Assembly: GCA_914767715.1 (NCBI GenBank) | Contig: OU612074.1 | Location: 8,635,501-8,699,500, forward strand | Direction: 5' to 3' | DNA from: Membranipora membranacea | Taxonomy: Eukaryota; Bryozoa; Gymnolaemata; Cheilostomatida; Membraniporidae | Length of the DNA: 64,000 bases | Shown here: in pieces, positions 11,180-23,286 of the stretch | How the letters are laid out: the number at the start of each line of letters is the position of its first letter | How positions within the stretch are numbered: position 1 is the stretch's first letter | The notes under the pieces: generated by a model | Told to the model about the DNA's origin: nothing | Databases searched by the model: none | Seen by the model: only the letters and a program-made list of their open reading frames with translations | Made by a program: the position numbers and the translations under genes

Positions 11180-13486
11180 ATGTCACCGTCAACTTCACAA
11201 AGCCATTACGATCAAACCTGTATTGACTTATCAGTGACATCGGCGAAGTCAGAGCTATTAGATGACACAAATGATGACCTTCTACATGTTGACCTGTGTT
11301 CACCTCTTGGCCTGAAGATGCATTTCTTGCTGTCGAGCCAATGCCAGAAGGGTGCAACAAACAGAGACTATGATCAGTATTGTAATAGTGTCCAGACACA
11401 GACAGCAACTCGCAGTCTTAGATCTCGAACCACGTACTGTGAGTACAAAGGCTTAATCGAGGCACTCAGTTGATCAGTTGACTGTAATTGAATTAAGTGA
11501 GGTGCACTATCACTGCTTGTATCCTGCAGTGAACATAGTTATTTGATGGTAAACTTCCGAGCCCCTTCTTTGTTCATTTATACATTATTGGTTCATCCAT
11601 GTAAATTGAATTGTGCTGTCACAATACACTTTTCTATTCATAAATACTTTCTGACATCAGGCGATGACCGCTGGAATCTCAACAACATACACTATGTGAG
11701 ATTATATGACCATGTTGAGTTGAATCGAGCTATTGTGTTTGGGAGACGCGATCGAATTGAGCGCCTAAAAAAACTGAGAACTGGTCTAAATAGAGCATCC
11801 CGGAGGCTGATGAGACAGATGACACCATGCTATGTTAAAGTCAGCAGATTGAACATTGTTCCAACAGTTGACAGGCCTGTCACCATCTCAGGTAAGCTTA
11901 TCTGCCTAGTGGTCCCAGCAATACTCATTAAAACAATATGTGTCATAAATGATAAATAGGTGAGCGTAATTCTCACATTCGCATTAAATTGCTTGTTAAT
12001 AAGCAATTTACTAAGATTTATTGGCCGACAGTAATAGCTTTTTAAGAGTATTTGAACACCAATAAATCAATCTCTCTGTTCTGATTACTTTTGACGAGCT
12101 TCCGTGTAAATAACACCCATCAATGAATTTACAGAAATTCCCAATCAACACTTAGCTTTAGTATTTTAATCTGTCATGTTAGTTTAATTTATATAACTAT
12201 ATGCTAGCCTGTATGATTATCAATCCGTTTGTTCAAGCAGATTTCTTATGTTAGGCAAAAAATGAGTGAGATGTTCAGAAATAGAATACAATAGCATGTC
12301 ATATATGTTTGTCAGGTCTGACAGAGGAAGGTTGATTGGTCCCGTGATGTTTTTATTTTTGGTGTTTTTATTCAATAAATATTTTGAGTAACTGTAAGAC
12401 TCCGCTCCAAAAATTTTGTTCTCTGTGTACACTAACAATTCAGATGTCCTGTTGGGCTCAGGTAAGTCAGGGAGAGTAGCAGCAATAATGCTATTAAAAT
12501 TGAAGTATTCTGTAACGTTGCTACCATTTACTTGTAATTTTTGATCGGCATTATGTTTCTAGGAATCCCAATCACACAAGAACAGAATGTACACAAAATC
12601 ATCCTTATTTCCACTGGCTAAGTCTGCGATCACTATATACCCTCTTTCTTCCTCTATGACTGGTATCAGTAGGGACGATGGATATGAAAATGCCGGGATT
12701 GATAAGGAATATGACAGCTTTGAACTAAATCCTATTACCAAATCCTGTTCTTCGAGTGAGAACAGTAAAATAGCGATGAACTCGATAGAAAATAAAATTA
12801 TACATCAGACTCCAAATAATACTGCTATACCACATATAAGTAAAGTGCTCACCACTGCTGGAGGTAAAATTTTTCAAATCATCTGAGGAGACTACTTAGA
12901 AGATGACCCATCCATGTTGGAGGTATGTATCGTACCGTATCGTTTATTAGAAGACAGAAAAAAAAAGATGTAGTTTTCCTGTGATAAGAGCTGGCAGAAC
13001 AGGAAAAAAACATACAGTTCATCAGACATTACAATTTCACAACAACATTGGTCAAGGATAGTTTAGCTAGGAAAACTCTTAATGTTTTCTTATTCCTATC
13101 AGTCAAAAACTCTAGGAAAAATGTCAAACAAAATAAAAAATCTACCTCTTTAACTACTCTTGGATATTTGTTGGCTTAAAACAAGGGAACTGATTTGGTC
13201 ATTTCAATATAGGATTTTTTTAAGCATGTCATTATAACGGTCTTGTCACCATTCACCCTCATCTACAATAATGGCATAATGTTTTTTTTATTTAGCGCAG
13301 GATCAGATTCTTATGGTGGATATAACCAGCAATTTTTCTGAAGAACGAGAAAACTGTGCCGTGATACCCATGCCAGCTCTACTCAGAATAAAGACAGATG
13401 CCATGAGTCACAAAGCTGATGAAAAAATGACACATAACATAAAGTATATGGGCTGGCCATCTAAATTTTCTATTAAACAAGCATAA
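11180..13486 (+). pseudogene. gene X copy A, frameshifted
   Basis: Paralogue of the intact gene X at 30.4-33.4 kb. Exons seen: 11180-11438 (LLDDTNDDLLHVDLCSPLG motif), 11661-11891 (DDRWNLNNIHYVRL core, 231 nt), 12563-12863 and 13296-13486 (LMVDITSNFSEERE, aligning with LMADLTYESSDDVE of copy C; stop at 13484). Junction phases agree with copy C through the 11661 exon. The frame entering 12563 reaches a stop, while the conserved frame (KSSLFPLAKSA) is offset, so a small indel near 12585 breaks it. The N-terminal exons are not recognisable, and a stop lies seven codons upstream of the 11180 ATG. The 11661 exon is far better conserved than the last one. Confidence 0.6.
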
Positions 13487-15543
13487 TCTTAATACTTTAA
13501 TGCGTATAAATATAGATCCAAGAAAACAATAAGCATCCGATAAAATGTCATACAATATAAAAATAACTCAAATACAGATGCAACACTCATATTTATTTAG
13601 GTGCAGTGATGAAAGATAAAGATTGTTCGCATCGGAGTTATTATAAAACAATCTATATCATCTAGAATGACATAGTTTTAGGATTTCAAAACATCTAATA
13701 TTTGATGACGTTGTGTCACATGACATGATGAAATTTTGTGAAGCCAGATTGTTCTTAATATATATTGAGATAAAATGCTAAAATTGAAATACTTCCTGTT
13801 CCCACTTTTAATAGATTCCTTTAAATTTGATTGAACTGTGAGTCTTCAAAAGCTTATGTCTGAAACGATCAAATATTTGGAGGATTTGCAGAGAAAGAAT
13901 GTGCATGGTCAAGGAAATGGCCCATGAGGGCAACAACAAAAAATATGAGATTCAGATCAGGGGGAGGGAAGAGGAAGCATGACAAGGTGTGCTTGGTTGA
14001 GTAATAATGCAGGAAGGATGTCAACACAGAACTTCCTGATGTCTACCATATTATACCTTTATAAATGACTTCTATTCTGCTCATATAACATCACAGTTTT
14101 GTTTACGAAAGAAAAAGCAATGCTGGCCGTAGTCATCAAAAGTTCTTAAAAAAACAATTTAAGTGCAGCAAATTCAATTTTAAAGAAAAAGGGAATATCA
14201 CTGAGTGAGCTTGGGTTTATATAACCAGAAGGTCATAACACATTGTCGTGAAATATTGCATCATCAGGATGTATGATTGCATGCAGTGTCACATGATGTC
14301 AGCATAAATGTGTTTGAACTTTGTTAAGATAAATGGGTGATGATTTATATTGCTGATGCGGATAAGATATGTTACTTTATGTGAAATTGGACAAACCCAC
14401 ATTCGGCCATCTCTCGATAGATTATTTTAAAGCAGGATTCTATTGATGGGTCCATAGATACTCCATTCTAATGCATTTACTTGGCTTTACCATGGGTTGT
14501 CATGGCAACTTACGAATGCTCCTAGTATTCAATCAACTTGATCAGAAAGGAAATTGAATGATTTGGTGAGCAGAGAAGAAACTCCTACTACACATTGATA
14601 TGTCAGTGTAAGATGAAAAGTAAATTAATACTCAAATTTCCTATATCAAATTTGTTTCACTCACGAAAAAAATCAAACCATGACATCACCATGTTCAGAA
14701 GATAAGAAAACTTACCCGATATGCACCTTGTTATGAGCTGGACTAAAGGCCAGGAAACCGAGCTACCGCATTGGACAGCCTCAAAGCTGATCTTCCCATC
14801 TTGCATAATGTTGGCACTCAGTTTGCATGGGATATGAGCGAAGTGAGATATGTGCTCTTAGGTTCAATGCAGCAGCAAGATATCTAAGATCCCAGAACAC
14901 ACACACACGCACCCACACACACACACACAAAAATGCTTCCACATAACAGTTTAAGCAATTAACTTAATTGACCCGTCGTTACTCACAATGTATGCAAATA
15001 GTTTTCTCTACTTATGAGAAATGGCAAGTGGGGGCTGGGGTACTATCTAAGGAAGCACTTGGTGTGGAAATTACAAGAGCTATCTTTGCAGTTTATACAT
15101 TGATAGGGCAATGATTGAATTGAGTGATTGATCTTTACTTATGAGCCATTATTTGATATGTTGGATAACTATGAAGACAAATGACTGATGTAACATAGGA
15201 ATGTTAGCACTAAAATCTTTGCTTACTAAAACAAAATGAAGAAACTAAAGCTGCCAGTTATTACACTTAATAATTATGCAACATAATTTCCGTGTTATCA
15301 TAATATATCACTAGAAATGCCGCAATCATAAATGCCACAAAACTTCTGGGCTGTCAGTTGACAATATACACTGAGGTTGTCAATTGAGTTTATGATGGAT
15401 GGCCAATTGGTGATGTCATTAATAGAGCAAATTAAAATGGCTGTCCTTTCAATGCCACCTATGAGGTAGACAGCCTGAGTATCGTTGTCCTATAATGTGG
15501 CAGAAGTCCCCCCACAATGCCCCATGCTCCCTCCTTGCTTTTA
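13487..15543. other. 2-kb intergenic stretch, nothing coding seen
   Basis: AT-rich sequence with a CA microsatellite near 14.9 kb. No exon-like frame or named repeat was found. Confidence 0.4.
14896..14931. repeat. (CA)n microsatellite
   Basis: An imperfect CA run interrupted by CGCACC. Confidence 0.9.
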
Positions 15544-16413
15544 TTTTTATCCGGCCTCACCGGAGATTGAACTCGGGCTGAGATCAAACACTCCAACCGC
15601 TCAGCCATGCTGGGCCGCTGAAGCTTGTAATGCTCAGTGCAAAAAAATCCAGGTGTTTAAATTTGATGATGTAGTGGGTGTAAGAAGTAATAAATGGGTG
15701 CCAAAACAAAACAAGTTAAACCACCAAGTAATTTAAGAGATGATAAATGTAAATAAAATCTGTCTTCACCGGGATTTGAACTCGGTATGGCCTCTCGCGC
15801 AACAAGCAATTTATAATTGTGGTATGTTTTATATTGTATATAATTGTATAATTGTTAATAATATATTATATAATATATTATTTTAATATAATATATAATT
15901 TAATATATTATTTCATTATAATATATAATTTGATAAAATATATAATTTTTAACACATATAATTGTAAATAATATATAATTTAATATAATATGTAATTGTT
16001 TATAATATATAATAGATAATTGTACATACATATAATTGCATATAATGTACAATTGTATATCATAATAATTGTGGTATACTCATATATAAAAGTAAATATT
16101 AAACCTATCATCAAAACAAAACAAGTTAAACTACCAAGTAGTAATAGAGATGAAATGTAAATTCAATTTTCTTGTTAGTCAACCTTTTTTGTTTATTTTT
16201 AATGGCACTTTTGGATAACATTTTCTTGAAAATGATATAGATGCCAATAAAGTATTAAAACAAAAATCGGTCTTTGCCGGGATTTGAATTCGGGCCTCAA
16301 CAAGCAACAAGCATGTCATAAATGTGGTATATATATAAATTAATTTACCATACCCATGCACCCCTTTGATTCTTTTTTGGTCTCTACCGGGATTTGAACT
16401 TGGGCCACTTGTG
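15544..16413 (-). mobile_element. cluster of tRNA-derived SINE fragments around an AT microsatellite
   Basis: On the minus strand, four pol III B-box-like motifs (GTTCAAATCCCGG and variants) occur near 15560, 15770, 16280 and 16390. Each is followed by the same GTGAAGAC-GATTTT-like sequence. The first also has an A-box-like GCATGGCTGAGCGGTTGG, as in tRNA-Leu/Ser types. A flanking block (AAAACAAGTTAAACYACCAAGTA) is repeated at about 15705 and 16115. The middle (about 15820-16080) is an imperfect TATAATATATAATT satellite. None folds into a complete tRNA, so these are SINE pieces. Confidence 0.6.
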
Positions 16414-16886
16414 CTGTGATCGAAGTTTTTTAGTTAACCTTTACTGTAATAGTATCATACTGTTTCTACAATTTCCAACAGTGAAACTATTTCTCCATCC
16501 GCAGAGGTGTCAAGCTCTAATTAGTATGCAGTAATGAGATGAGTGCTTTGGCTTCGATGCTTGTTTATGCTTTGCACTATCAGAAAAATGGCATGATTTG
16601 CACATTTGAGAACAGATGGAAATTATTATGTAGGGTACCAGTCGCTTTGCAGTCAAGGACATGTTTGATTTCCCTGCAATCTCATATTTATATCCATATG
16701 CGTTGACCTGAATATTGGCAGTCATTTTGTTTAGGCTGTCTTACAATAGAGACAGTTACTGTGCTATGCTGCAGTCTTCTTTCTGCTTCTGCTTAGAACT
16801 GTGAAGTTGTTAATGGATACCTAAATCAATATTATTACATAGAAGAATAATGCTTGATTGCTACAGGATCTCATCAAAGGTGAGGG
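16414..16886. other. no gene recognised
   Basis: Between the SINE cluster and the LTR element. Nothing supported. Confidence 0.35.
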
Positions 16887-17091
16887 TGTAAGATACTCCG
16901 ACAATTTGTGTTGTTGTCAGTTTTCCGGTTTTATTCAGACACAATATACATGACCCTAGCAGCAAGCTGCAAGGCAAGATCCAGATTGCGACTACTCCAT
17001 TCAAAATGCCGCTAGCAACTGATCTTTATAAAAAATGCTACTTTACATTACAGAAAGATTTTGCAGGATTTAATTAATGATGCTCATACAA

Positions 17092-17655
17092 GGATGGTAC
17101 ATGACGGTAGACATAACCCTCAAAACAGGAGATTGGGCTTCCTAATTAAGCATAATGATAAATAACCCAGTGACGATGATAAAGAGTTATTTAGGAAGTT
17201 ATCAAGTAACATAATCTGTAATGCACGGCAAGCGGAGATTCACTTAAAGTACACTGCACAGTAATGTTGAACAACCAACCGCAAGTGGTGGATGATGTGG
17301 CATACAGGTACAGGGGCACCTGTATGTCATATATGCTCCCCCCTGGAGGCGATTGTCCTCAATCGCTAAATTCATAGATGGTACATGATGGTGTACATAC
17401 CACTCAAAACAGGAGATTGAACTTCCTGATTAAACATGCCGATAAACAACATAAATGATGATAATAGGCAATTAGGAAGCTATCAAGTATCACAATCCAT
17501 CATACATAGCAAAGCGAAGATTTAATCAAACCACACTGCACAGCAACAATGAACAACCAACCGCCAGTGGTGGATAATGTGACATACAGGTACAGGGGTA
17601 CCTGTATGTCACATATGCTCCCCCCTGGAGGCGATTGTCCTCAATCGCTAAATAG
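17092..17655. repeat. tandem duplication of LTR end plus polypurine tract
   Basis: Units of about 283 bp (17092-17374 and about 17376-17655) each contain the 5' part of the minus-strand LTR, the G-rich tract and the adjoining AGCGATTGAGGACAATCGCC palindrome. Confidence 0.75.
17613..17627 (-). promoter_or_regulatory. polypurine tract of the LTR element
   Basis: Minus strand CCAGGGGGGAGCATA lies immediately before TGTGACATACAGG at the start of the 3' LTR, the expected position for plus-strand priming. Confidence 0.65.
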
Positions 17656-18239
17656 AAAGCAGTCACAATTTAGGATGATAACAGATCAAAGCTAACAAAT
17701 ATAAGAAACAGCATTTATAAGACAATGCAAAAACAGAATACGCTCTCAAAGACAAAAATTTCATATACCTCTACAAAAGCATTTCATTATGACATACCAA
17801 ACAATTACATATTTCCCTTCCAAAGCTGAAGAACCTCAAATTTGCTTCAGGTTCATAAAAAAAAATAACCACTTTGTTCCTCTGTCATTCAATACCCTCA
17901 ATATAGCCTAAGAACCCTAGCTCTGCTTAGGTCCGATGAACAGTTGAAGGTATAAAATATAATCATAATCGGTTATGAGAATGTTACTCCTATGCAGAAA
18001 TAAAATCATCAGCGGAGAAGAGAGCGGATTGTGCTCAGCTTGTGTTACACTTCTGTTGTGACATATTCGTCGGCGTAGGATGTTCTTAATTGATCTCTAT
18101 GGTATGTGATATTTGCTTTTCTCTCACAGCATGCATGAAAGTGACGATAGTATTAGGATGGTTCTTGGTTTTTAGATATTACAGCATACCTTTTAGAATA
18201 CACTTCAGGTCTTTTGAAGCGCCTTCTAAGGTACTGGTT

Positions 18240-18362
18240 GATCACCATATACGTTGGTTTGGTAGCCGAATGATCTGATCCTTGGTTTGGTAGTTGAGCG
18301 ATCTCCTTATGCGTTGGTTTGGTAGTTGATCAATAACCTTATACTTTGGTTTGGTAGATGAC
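18240..18362. repeat. minisatellite with core TTGGTTTGGTAG
   Basis: Four imperfect units of about 30-35 bp (GTTGATCRATCTCCTTATRCGTTGG-like) occur inside the LTR element's internal region. Confidence 0.7.
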
Positions 18363-18605
18363 TCTAGTTCAGCTGATTGATCAGAGAAGATCTTTGATTA
18401 TGCCAACATGCTCATGTGTTGTGGCGCAAAAGGTAAATCCTGTGTGTTTTAAGTTGTCTGCAGCATACACATTCTCCGTATTACTTGAACTGACTGCCAG
18501 CTTTTTTCTATTTTTTTTGAGTTGCTCCTTTTACTTTTTGATGTTTCTTCCTTTCTCCTGTCTATTTGATTACAGCAGTATCAGTCTCACTCTGAAGGCA
18601 TGAGT

Positions 18606-18624
18606 CCGAACCATCGGGGCACCA
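18606..18624 (-). promoter_or_regulatory. tRNA primer-binding site of the LTR element
   Basis: Minus strand TGGTGCCCCGATGGTTCGG starts two bases after the LTR end. Its complement ends CGGGGCACCA, which resembles the 3' end of elongator tRNA-Met; the tRNA identity is inference from memory. Confidence 0.6.
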
Positions 18625-19065
18625 CTTGTAAGATTCTCCGACAATTTGTGTTGTTGGCAGTTTTCCGGTTTTATTCAGACACAATATACTTGACCCCAGC
18701 AGCAAGCTGCCAGGCAAAATCCAAATTGCGACTACAACATTCAAAATGCCGCTAGCAACTGATATTTATAAAAAATGCTACTTTACATTACAGAAAGATT
18801 TTGCAGGATTTAATTAATGATGCTCATTCAAGGATGGTACATGACGGTAGACATAACCCTCAAAACAGGAGATTGGGCTTCCTAATTAAGCATGCTGATA
18901 AATGCCCCCAATGACGATGATAAAGAGTTATTTAGGAAGTAATCAAGTAGCATAATCTGTAATGCACGGCAAGCGGAGATTCAATTAAAGTTGCCTGCAC
19001 AGTAACGTTGAAAAACCAACCGCCAGTGGTGGATAATGTGGCATACAGATACAAGGGTATTCACA

Positions 19066-19599
19066 AAGTATGGTGTAAGCGGGTTGATCAGTTTTGTAAT
19101 TGAGAACTCTTGTTAATTCAGACAAGGGAAGTTGGTCCCTTCAGCCAGACCTCAAAGAATTAAAATGTCACTTAATTCAGACTCTGCTCAATAAGGACAA
19201 ATTTTTCTGGTCCCCAGAGGTTTGAGTTGAGTATAATGCACTGTACTTACAAAAAAAAAACATTTTAGTAGAATAATTTATCAAAGAAGCATGTACAGCA
19301 TAACTAGCTGCTGCTGTGACATGGTTATTGACTTACGCAATAATAATGCGAGACATTTCTAGCATTTCAATGGCTGCTTCAGAGTACACAATAACATATC
19401 ACATTTGTGGTTTTGTTCAATTTGGGGAAGAATGAATATCAAAATGGAGATTTGGGGAGTTTTCGTCTTTGTAAACATGCGCATATAACTCTTGCATATC
19501 AGGTTGATATTGATGTACATTTTACAGTGAAGTCAATAAGAATCATACAAAATTGAGGTCCACAAGATATGGGAAAATAAATCTGAACATTTTATATTT
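19066..19599. other. no gene recognised
   Basis: Contains an AATTCAGAC ... TGGTCCC ... AGGTTTGAGTTGAG segment that resembles a Tc1/pogo-type MITE end, but I could not delimit an element. Confidence 0.3.
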
Positions 19600-21680
19600 A
19601 CTTTACTTACTTTGGTGATGCTCGTCGAGTTTTACTAATGTCGTGCTCAGAAACTGCTCATCTACTGCACTCGACCGCTGCGCGCCATTCTTCCCTGTCT
19701 TGCGCTATCGCCATAGCCTGCTCAACAGTCACATTGCTTGGTTTGAGGTTGCAGTTCACTAAGGCCACCCATGTCAGTTTTTGTCCGCCTCTGATTTTCT
19801 TTGATTTGGTGTTCAGGAACTCATCTATAGCTTTCTTGGCAGGGGAATTTTCGGGCAGTCTTGCCATGTGGCCGAAAAACTTCAGTCGTCTCTTTGTTAC
19901 TTTTTCAGCCCAGGAGCTCTCATTGGGTTTATCATACAACTCCTCATTTGTGATCTTCCAGGGCCATCTTATCTTGAGTATCTGCCTGAGGAAAGTTCCT
20001 CTGAAAAGTGTCAAGATTTTCCTGCATGTGATTTGTGACTGTCCATACCTCACTGTTGTATAGAAACACACTTGAGACTACTGTTCTGAAGATCTCCATC
20101 TTGATGTGTAGTGGTAAGTATTTATCTTGGAGTGCTGGCTGTAGTTTCTGAAATGTTGCAATGGTGATCTGCTTTCCTCGATTTATATCTTCTCCAGTGT
20201 CAAGCAACGATCCCAGGTACTTGCACTTCTTCCAGTTGTCACTATCTCTACTGATTCCATATTCTTCTATGTTGCTTGCATCGATGGAGAGATTTCTGCT
20301 TTTCCTGGTATGGTGTTTTTATAGAAATAGATTGCTTGGGCACAGTTTCCTCCTATCCAACAAATATCGTCTACATATCGTATATCTGTCAGTGTCCCAT
20401 ACTGTCTCTTGATGCTGTAGTTATAGTCATGCAGATTGTTTGGCGTGGTTACTGATTGCGTTGTTTGGTAGGTGTGGTCGTGTAGTTCTAGTATTGATCT
20501 CCAGTTGTTTTCCTCCTTCAGTGCATTTGCAAGAACAGTGTGAAGAGTATTGGGCTAATGCAGTCTTCTTGCATTAGCTTCCAATATTAGTCTTGCAACT
20601 TTCTCCTATCTCCGTAACGAGTCTCACCGTTAGTTCTATGTCTTCTATAATCACTTTGATGATGTGTAGTTCGTCTGGTTGAAGGATGGAGCGAAGATTT
20701 TCTATAATCAAGGTCCTGTGTATGGTATCAAAGGCCTTGCTCATTTCCATTAGGAAAATTAGTGATTTGTAGTTAGCTGATGTGATGGCTTTCTCAGCCA
20801 TTATCTTGATGGCGGAGACTTGCTCAGTGGTAGAGCGGCCACTCCGACAAATGATTGTGTTGGTGGAATATGAGCATGTATTTTATCTCCTATCCTTCTG
20901 ATGATGCAGATGGCCAGTATTTTCCGCAGGATTGATGGCAGGATAATGGGCCAGAGGTTGTCTGCAGAGCCTTTTTTCTTACCGGGCTTCTGTAATGGAA
21001 AAAGGACACCTTGTTTGATCTCCATGGGGTATTCTCCGGTTGATGCCATTATATTGAATATTTCTGCAATATCTTCATATATATTTTGTGGGCCGCAGTT
21101 TATCTGTTCGGGTCTTAACTGATCTATGCCTGGGCTCTTATGGCCTCTGAGCTTATGCACTGCTATCCTCACTTCATCCACAGTGAAGGGGTTCTATGGT
21201 TGGCATGTTGGGGACATCCTGTTTATGAAAGATTTACCGGAAGTGCCTGCTGATGATTTCCACCTGATTCCGAGCGTTGGTTGTGACTCCTTCACCTGTG
21301 CCTGTTGCCATAAGAGTTGAGCATTCTCACAGCTTCAAACATTCTGCGTGAGTCGTCCTTATGTTCTTGAATTTTCATCACTCGATTGATGACTCTCCCA
21401 TGCTCCTTAAGAGCAACCTGCTCATGTAACTCCTGGAGTTTTTTGTTCCTTTTCTGTTGAAGTATTTTTCTTTTTGCAGGATCTTTCTCGGCATTCTTGT
21501 GGTTTCCAAGTTCTTTCTGTTGTTGCGATAATCTTTTGATTGTAAGATCTTGAGGGTTTTTGGTGTTGGTGTATCCGAGAACTTCCTCAGTCGCTTCTTT
21601 TTTGCCCCCTGAAAATCTTATGACACTTAGGCTAAAACTAAAGAGCCCAAAACTATAGCTAGTAGGTTGATTCCTCAAAG
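19600..21680 (-). mobile_element. decayed non-LTR retrotransposon encoding endonuclease-RT
   Basis: Minus-strand frames in order: the lysine-rich linker before RT (21678-21292), RT start with KLRGHKSPGIDQLRPEQI (21181-20801), the AFDTIHRTLI palm segment (20801-20574), and C-terminal FLYNSEVW (20207-19944) and IRWPWKITNEELY ... KRRLKFFGHMARLP (20071-19658). This is the ending typical of animal LINE 'endonuclease-reverse transcriptase' proteins. The catalytic palm part is disrupted and frames shift at least four times. An AGTAA-type simple tail lies at 19600-19615. It is inactive. Confidence 0.75.
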
Positions 21681-22372
21681 ATAAAAGTTGCTAACATTAG
21701 ACTCTGATACAATTGATGTCCACAATTTGTGCAAAATTACAAAGAAAACCTCTCATCGTTTTTTTTGTCTGCTGACCTTTTGAATGACTTAATGCAAGGT
21801 TTTAGTGGTTTTGTCAACTCCAGGGCTTGGGATTCATTTAAATGTCTTTCTTGTCAAGAAAATGATTTGCCTGATATGAGGAAAAATCAGATGTGGATTG
21901 AGTGTACTTTACACTGATGCAGATAGGGCTGCACCATATAGGCTAACACTGAATTCTTAAATACAACCCCTCATGAAATTGCTACTATGTAATCAGACCA
22001 AGCATTGTTATACAGTGTTTTGTAGCTTTCAAACCAGCTTTTTAGAAATCGATCAAAAGTTGTTTTTGAAATTATGTTAGCGAACCAATGAATAGATATT
22101 TTCTCATTCGATTGAGCATATTAATTAACTTGAAAAGAAATCCCGTGACTGTACCCTGAGCTAATATAGATTGATTTTCACAGTAACCTTGAGATTTTTT
22201 CAAACTGCTTGCCGTTATTCAGCAGAGCTAATTATGTGTTTACAGTACTTAAGTACATTGCAGTAAGATGATAAAGACAATAATGATTTGGTGCAGCATG
22301 TTTTTAAAGAATATGTCCATAATATTATTTTTAGCGCCACACAATTCTTCACACCGGGAAAATATATTGAGC
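21681..22372. other. no gene recognised
   Basis: AT-rich sequence between two LINE fragments; a 62-codon ORF at 21729-21917 has no support. Confidence 0.35.
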
Positions 22373-22830
22373 TTAGTTGTGCTTAATCAATAAAAAACAA
22401 TGTTGTGAAAAGACTTCGTTTGAGCTTAAATCAAAACAAAATTTGGTGCTATTTTTTGTCTCTAAAACCTGATTACCAAGTTTAATTTGAGACTGTTCAG
22501 GATCTAAAATTTTTTTATTTTGGGATTTAAATATTACCTGAAATGTTTTTGTATAATTTAAAATCAATTTATTACTCAAGCACCACTGTTCAATTTTATG
22601 AACATTTGATTTTAAAATTTCGGGATCATCAGAAAATATATTTGTGTCGTCGGCAAAGAGAATATACTTAAACTTTGGCGCGGATATAACCTAATCATTG
22701 GTGAATATTAAAAATAAAATTTGACCTAATACAGGTCCCGGAGGAACTTCTATATCGACCTTTTTCATTGTAACGGAATGATCGTTGATTTTGACAAAAT
22801 TGTTTTCTGTTTTCTAAATAATGAGTGTTC
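22373..22830 (-). mobile_element. LINE reverse-transcriptase fragment
   Basis: The minus strand reads a palm fragment with FADDTNIFSDDP (about 22660-22620), the catalytic RT motif, continuing to WCLSNKLILNYTKTFQVIF. Upstream, PPGPVLGQILFLIFTND is broken by stops. It resembles jockey/CR1-like LINEs and is truncated at both ends. Confidence 0.7.
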
Positions 22831-23286
22831 AATTCTTTTCATCAAATCACCAATTCCTCAAGTAAAATTGTTGACATTTCGATGGCTCTTGCTTCCACTC
22901 AAACTAGCCTCTCTTGTTGTCAGAGCAAGCAAACCAACCCAATCTGACAATATCCTCATCAGCAGGCTCCTCAATACTTTGGCTCATACTTGATTCTTGC
23001 ATTGAATCCCATTCGGCATATTTTATTTGAATGCTGCCACCCCTTGAAAAGCAGGGCGGTGTGTACATTGCTGCCCGGAAGCCTAGAAATGTTAAGCTAT
23101 CTTTCAAGCTTGTCAGCAAACAAAATAAATAACTCCTAATAAACAAACACATTGTTCTCAAGGCTCAAGATTGCTGCAGTGGAGCTAGAAGTTTGGGCAT
23201 GTATGATATGGTGGTAGCGAGAAGTGAACAACCATTTCCAACTTCAACAAGATAAGTAAATTCCACTGCCGTTTTTCTTGTTGTAG
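22831..23286. other. no gene recognised
   Basis: Upstream flank of gene X copy B. I did not find the CCAAT promoter block seen before copies A and C. Confidence 0.3.

Larger units (their letters stand above)
16887..19065 (-). mobile_element. short non-autonomous LTR retrotransposon
   Basis: Two direct repeats (16887 onward and 18627-19065) share TGTAAGATxCTCCGACAATT at their left end and a TCACA-type right end. Read on the minus strand they are LTRs running TGTGA to TCTTACA. Directly after the right-hand (5') LTR comes a primer-binding-like TGGTGCCCCGATGG. Directly before the left-hand (3') LTR is a purine tract, CCAGGGGGGAGCATA. The internal part is only about 1 kb and has no gag or pol. 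The 3' LTR is about 280 bp longer because of an internal tandem duplication. No target duplication is visible. Confidence 0.75.

Noticed and set aside
19638-20063. 141-codon plus-strand ORF
   Set aside because: Antisense shadow of the minus-strand LINE C-terminal region.
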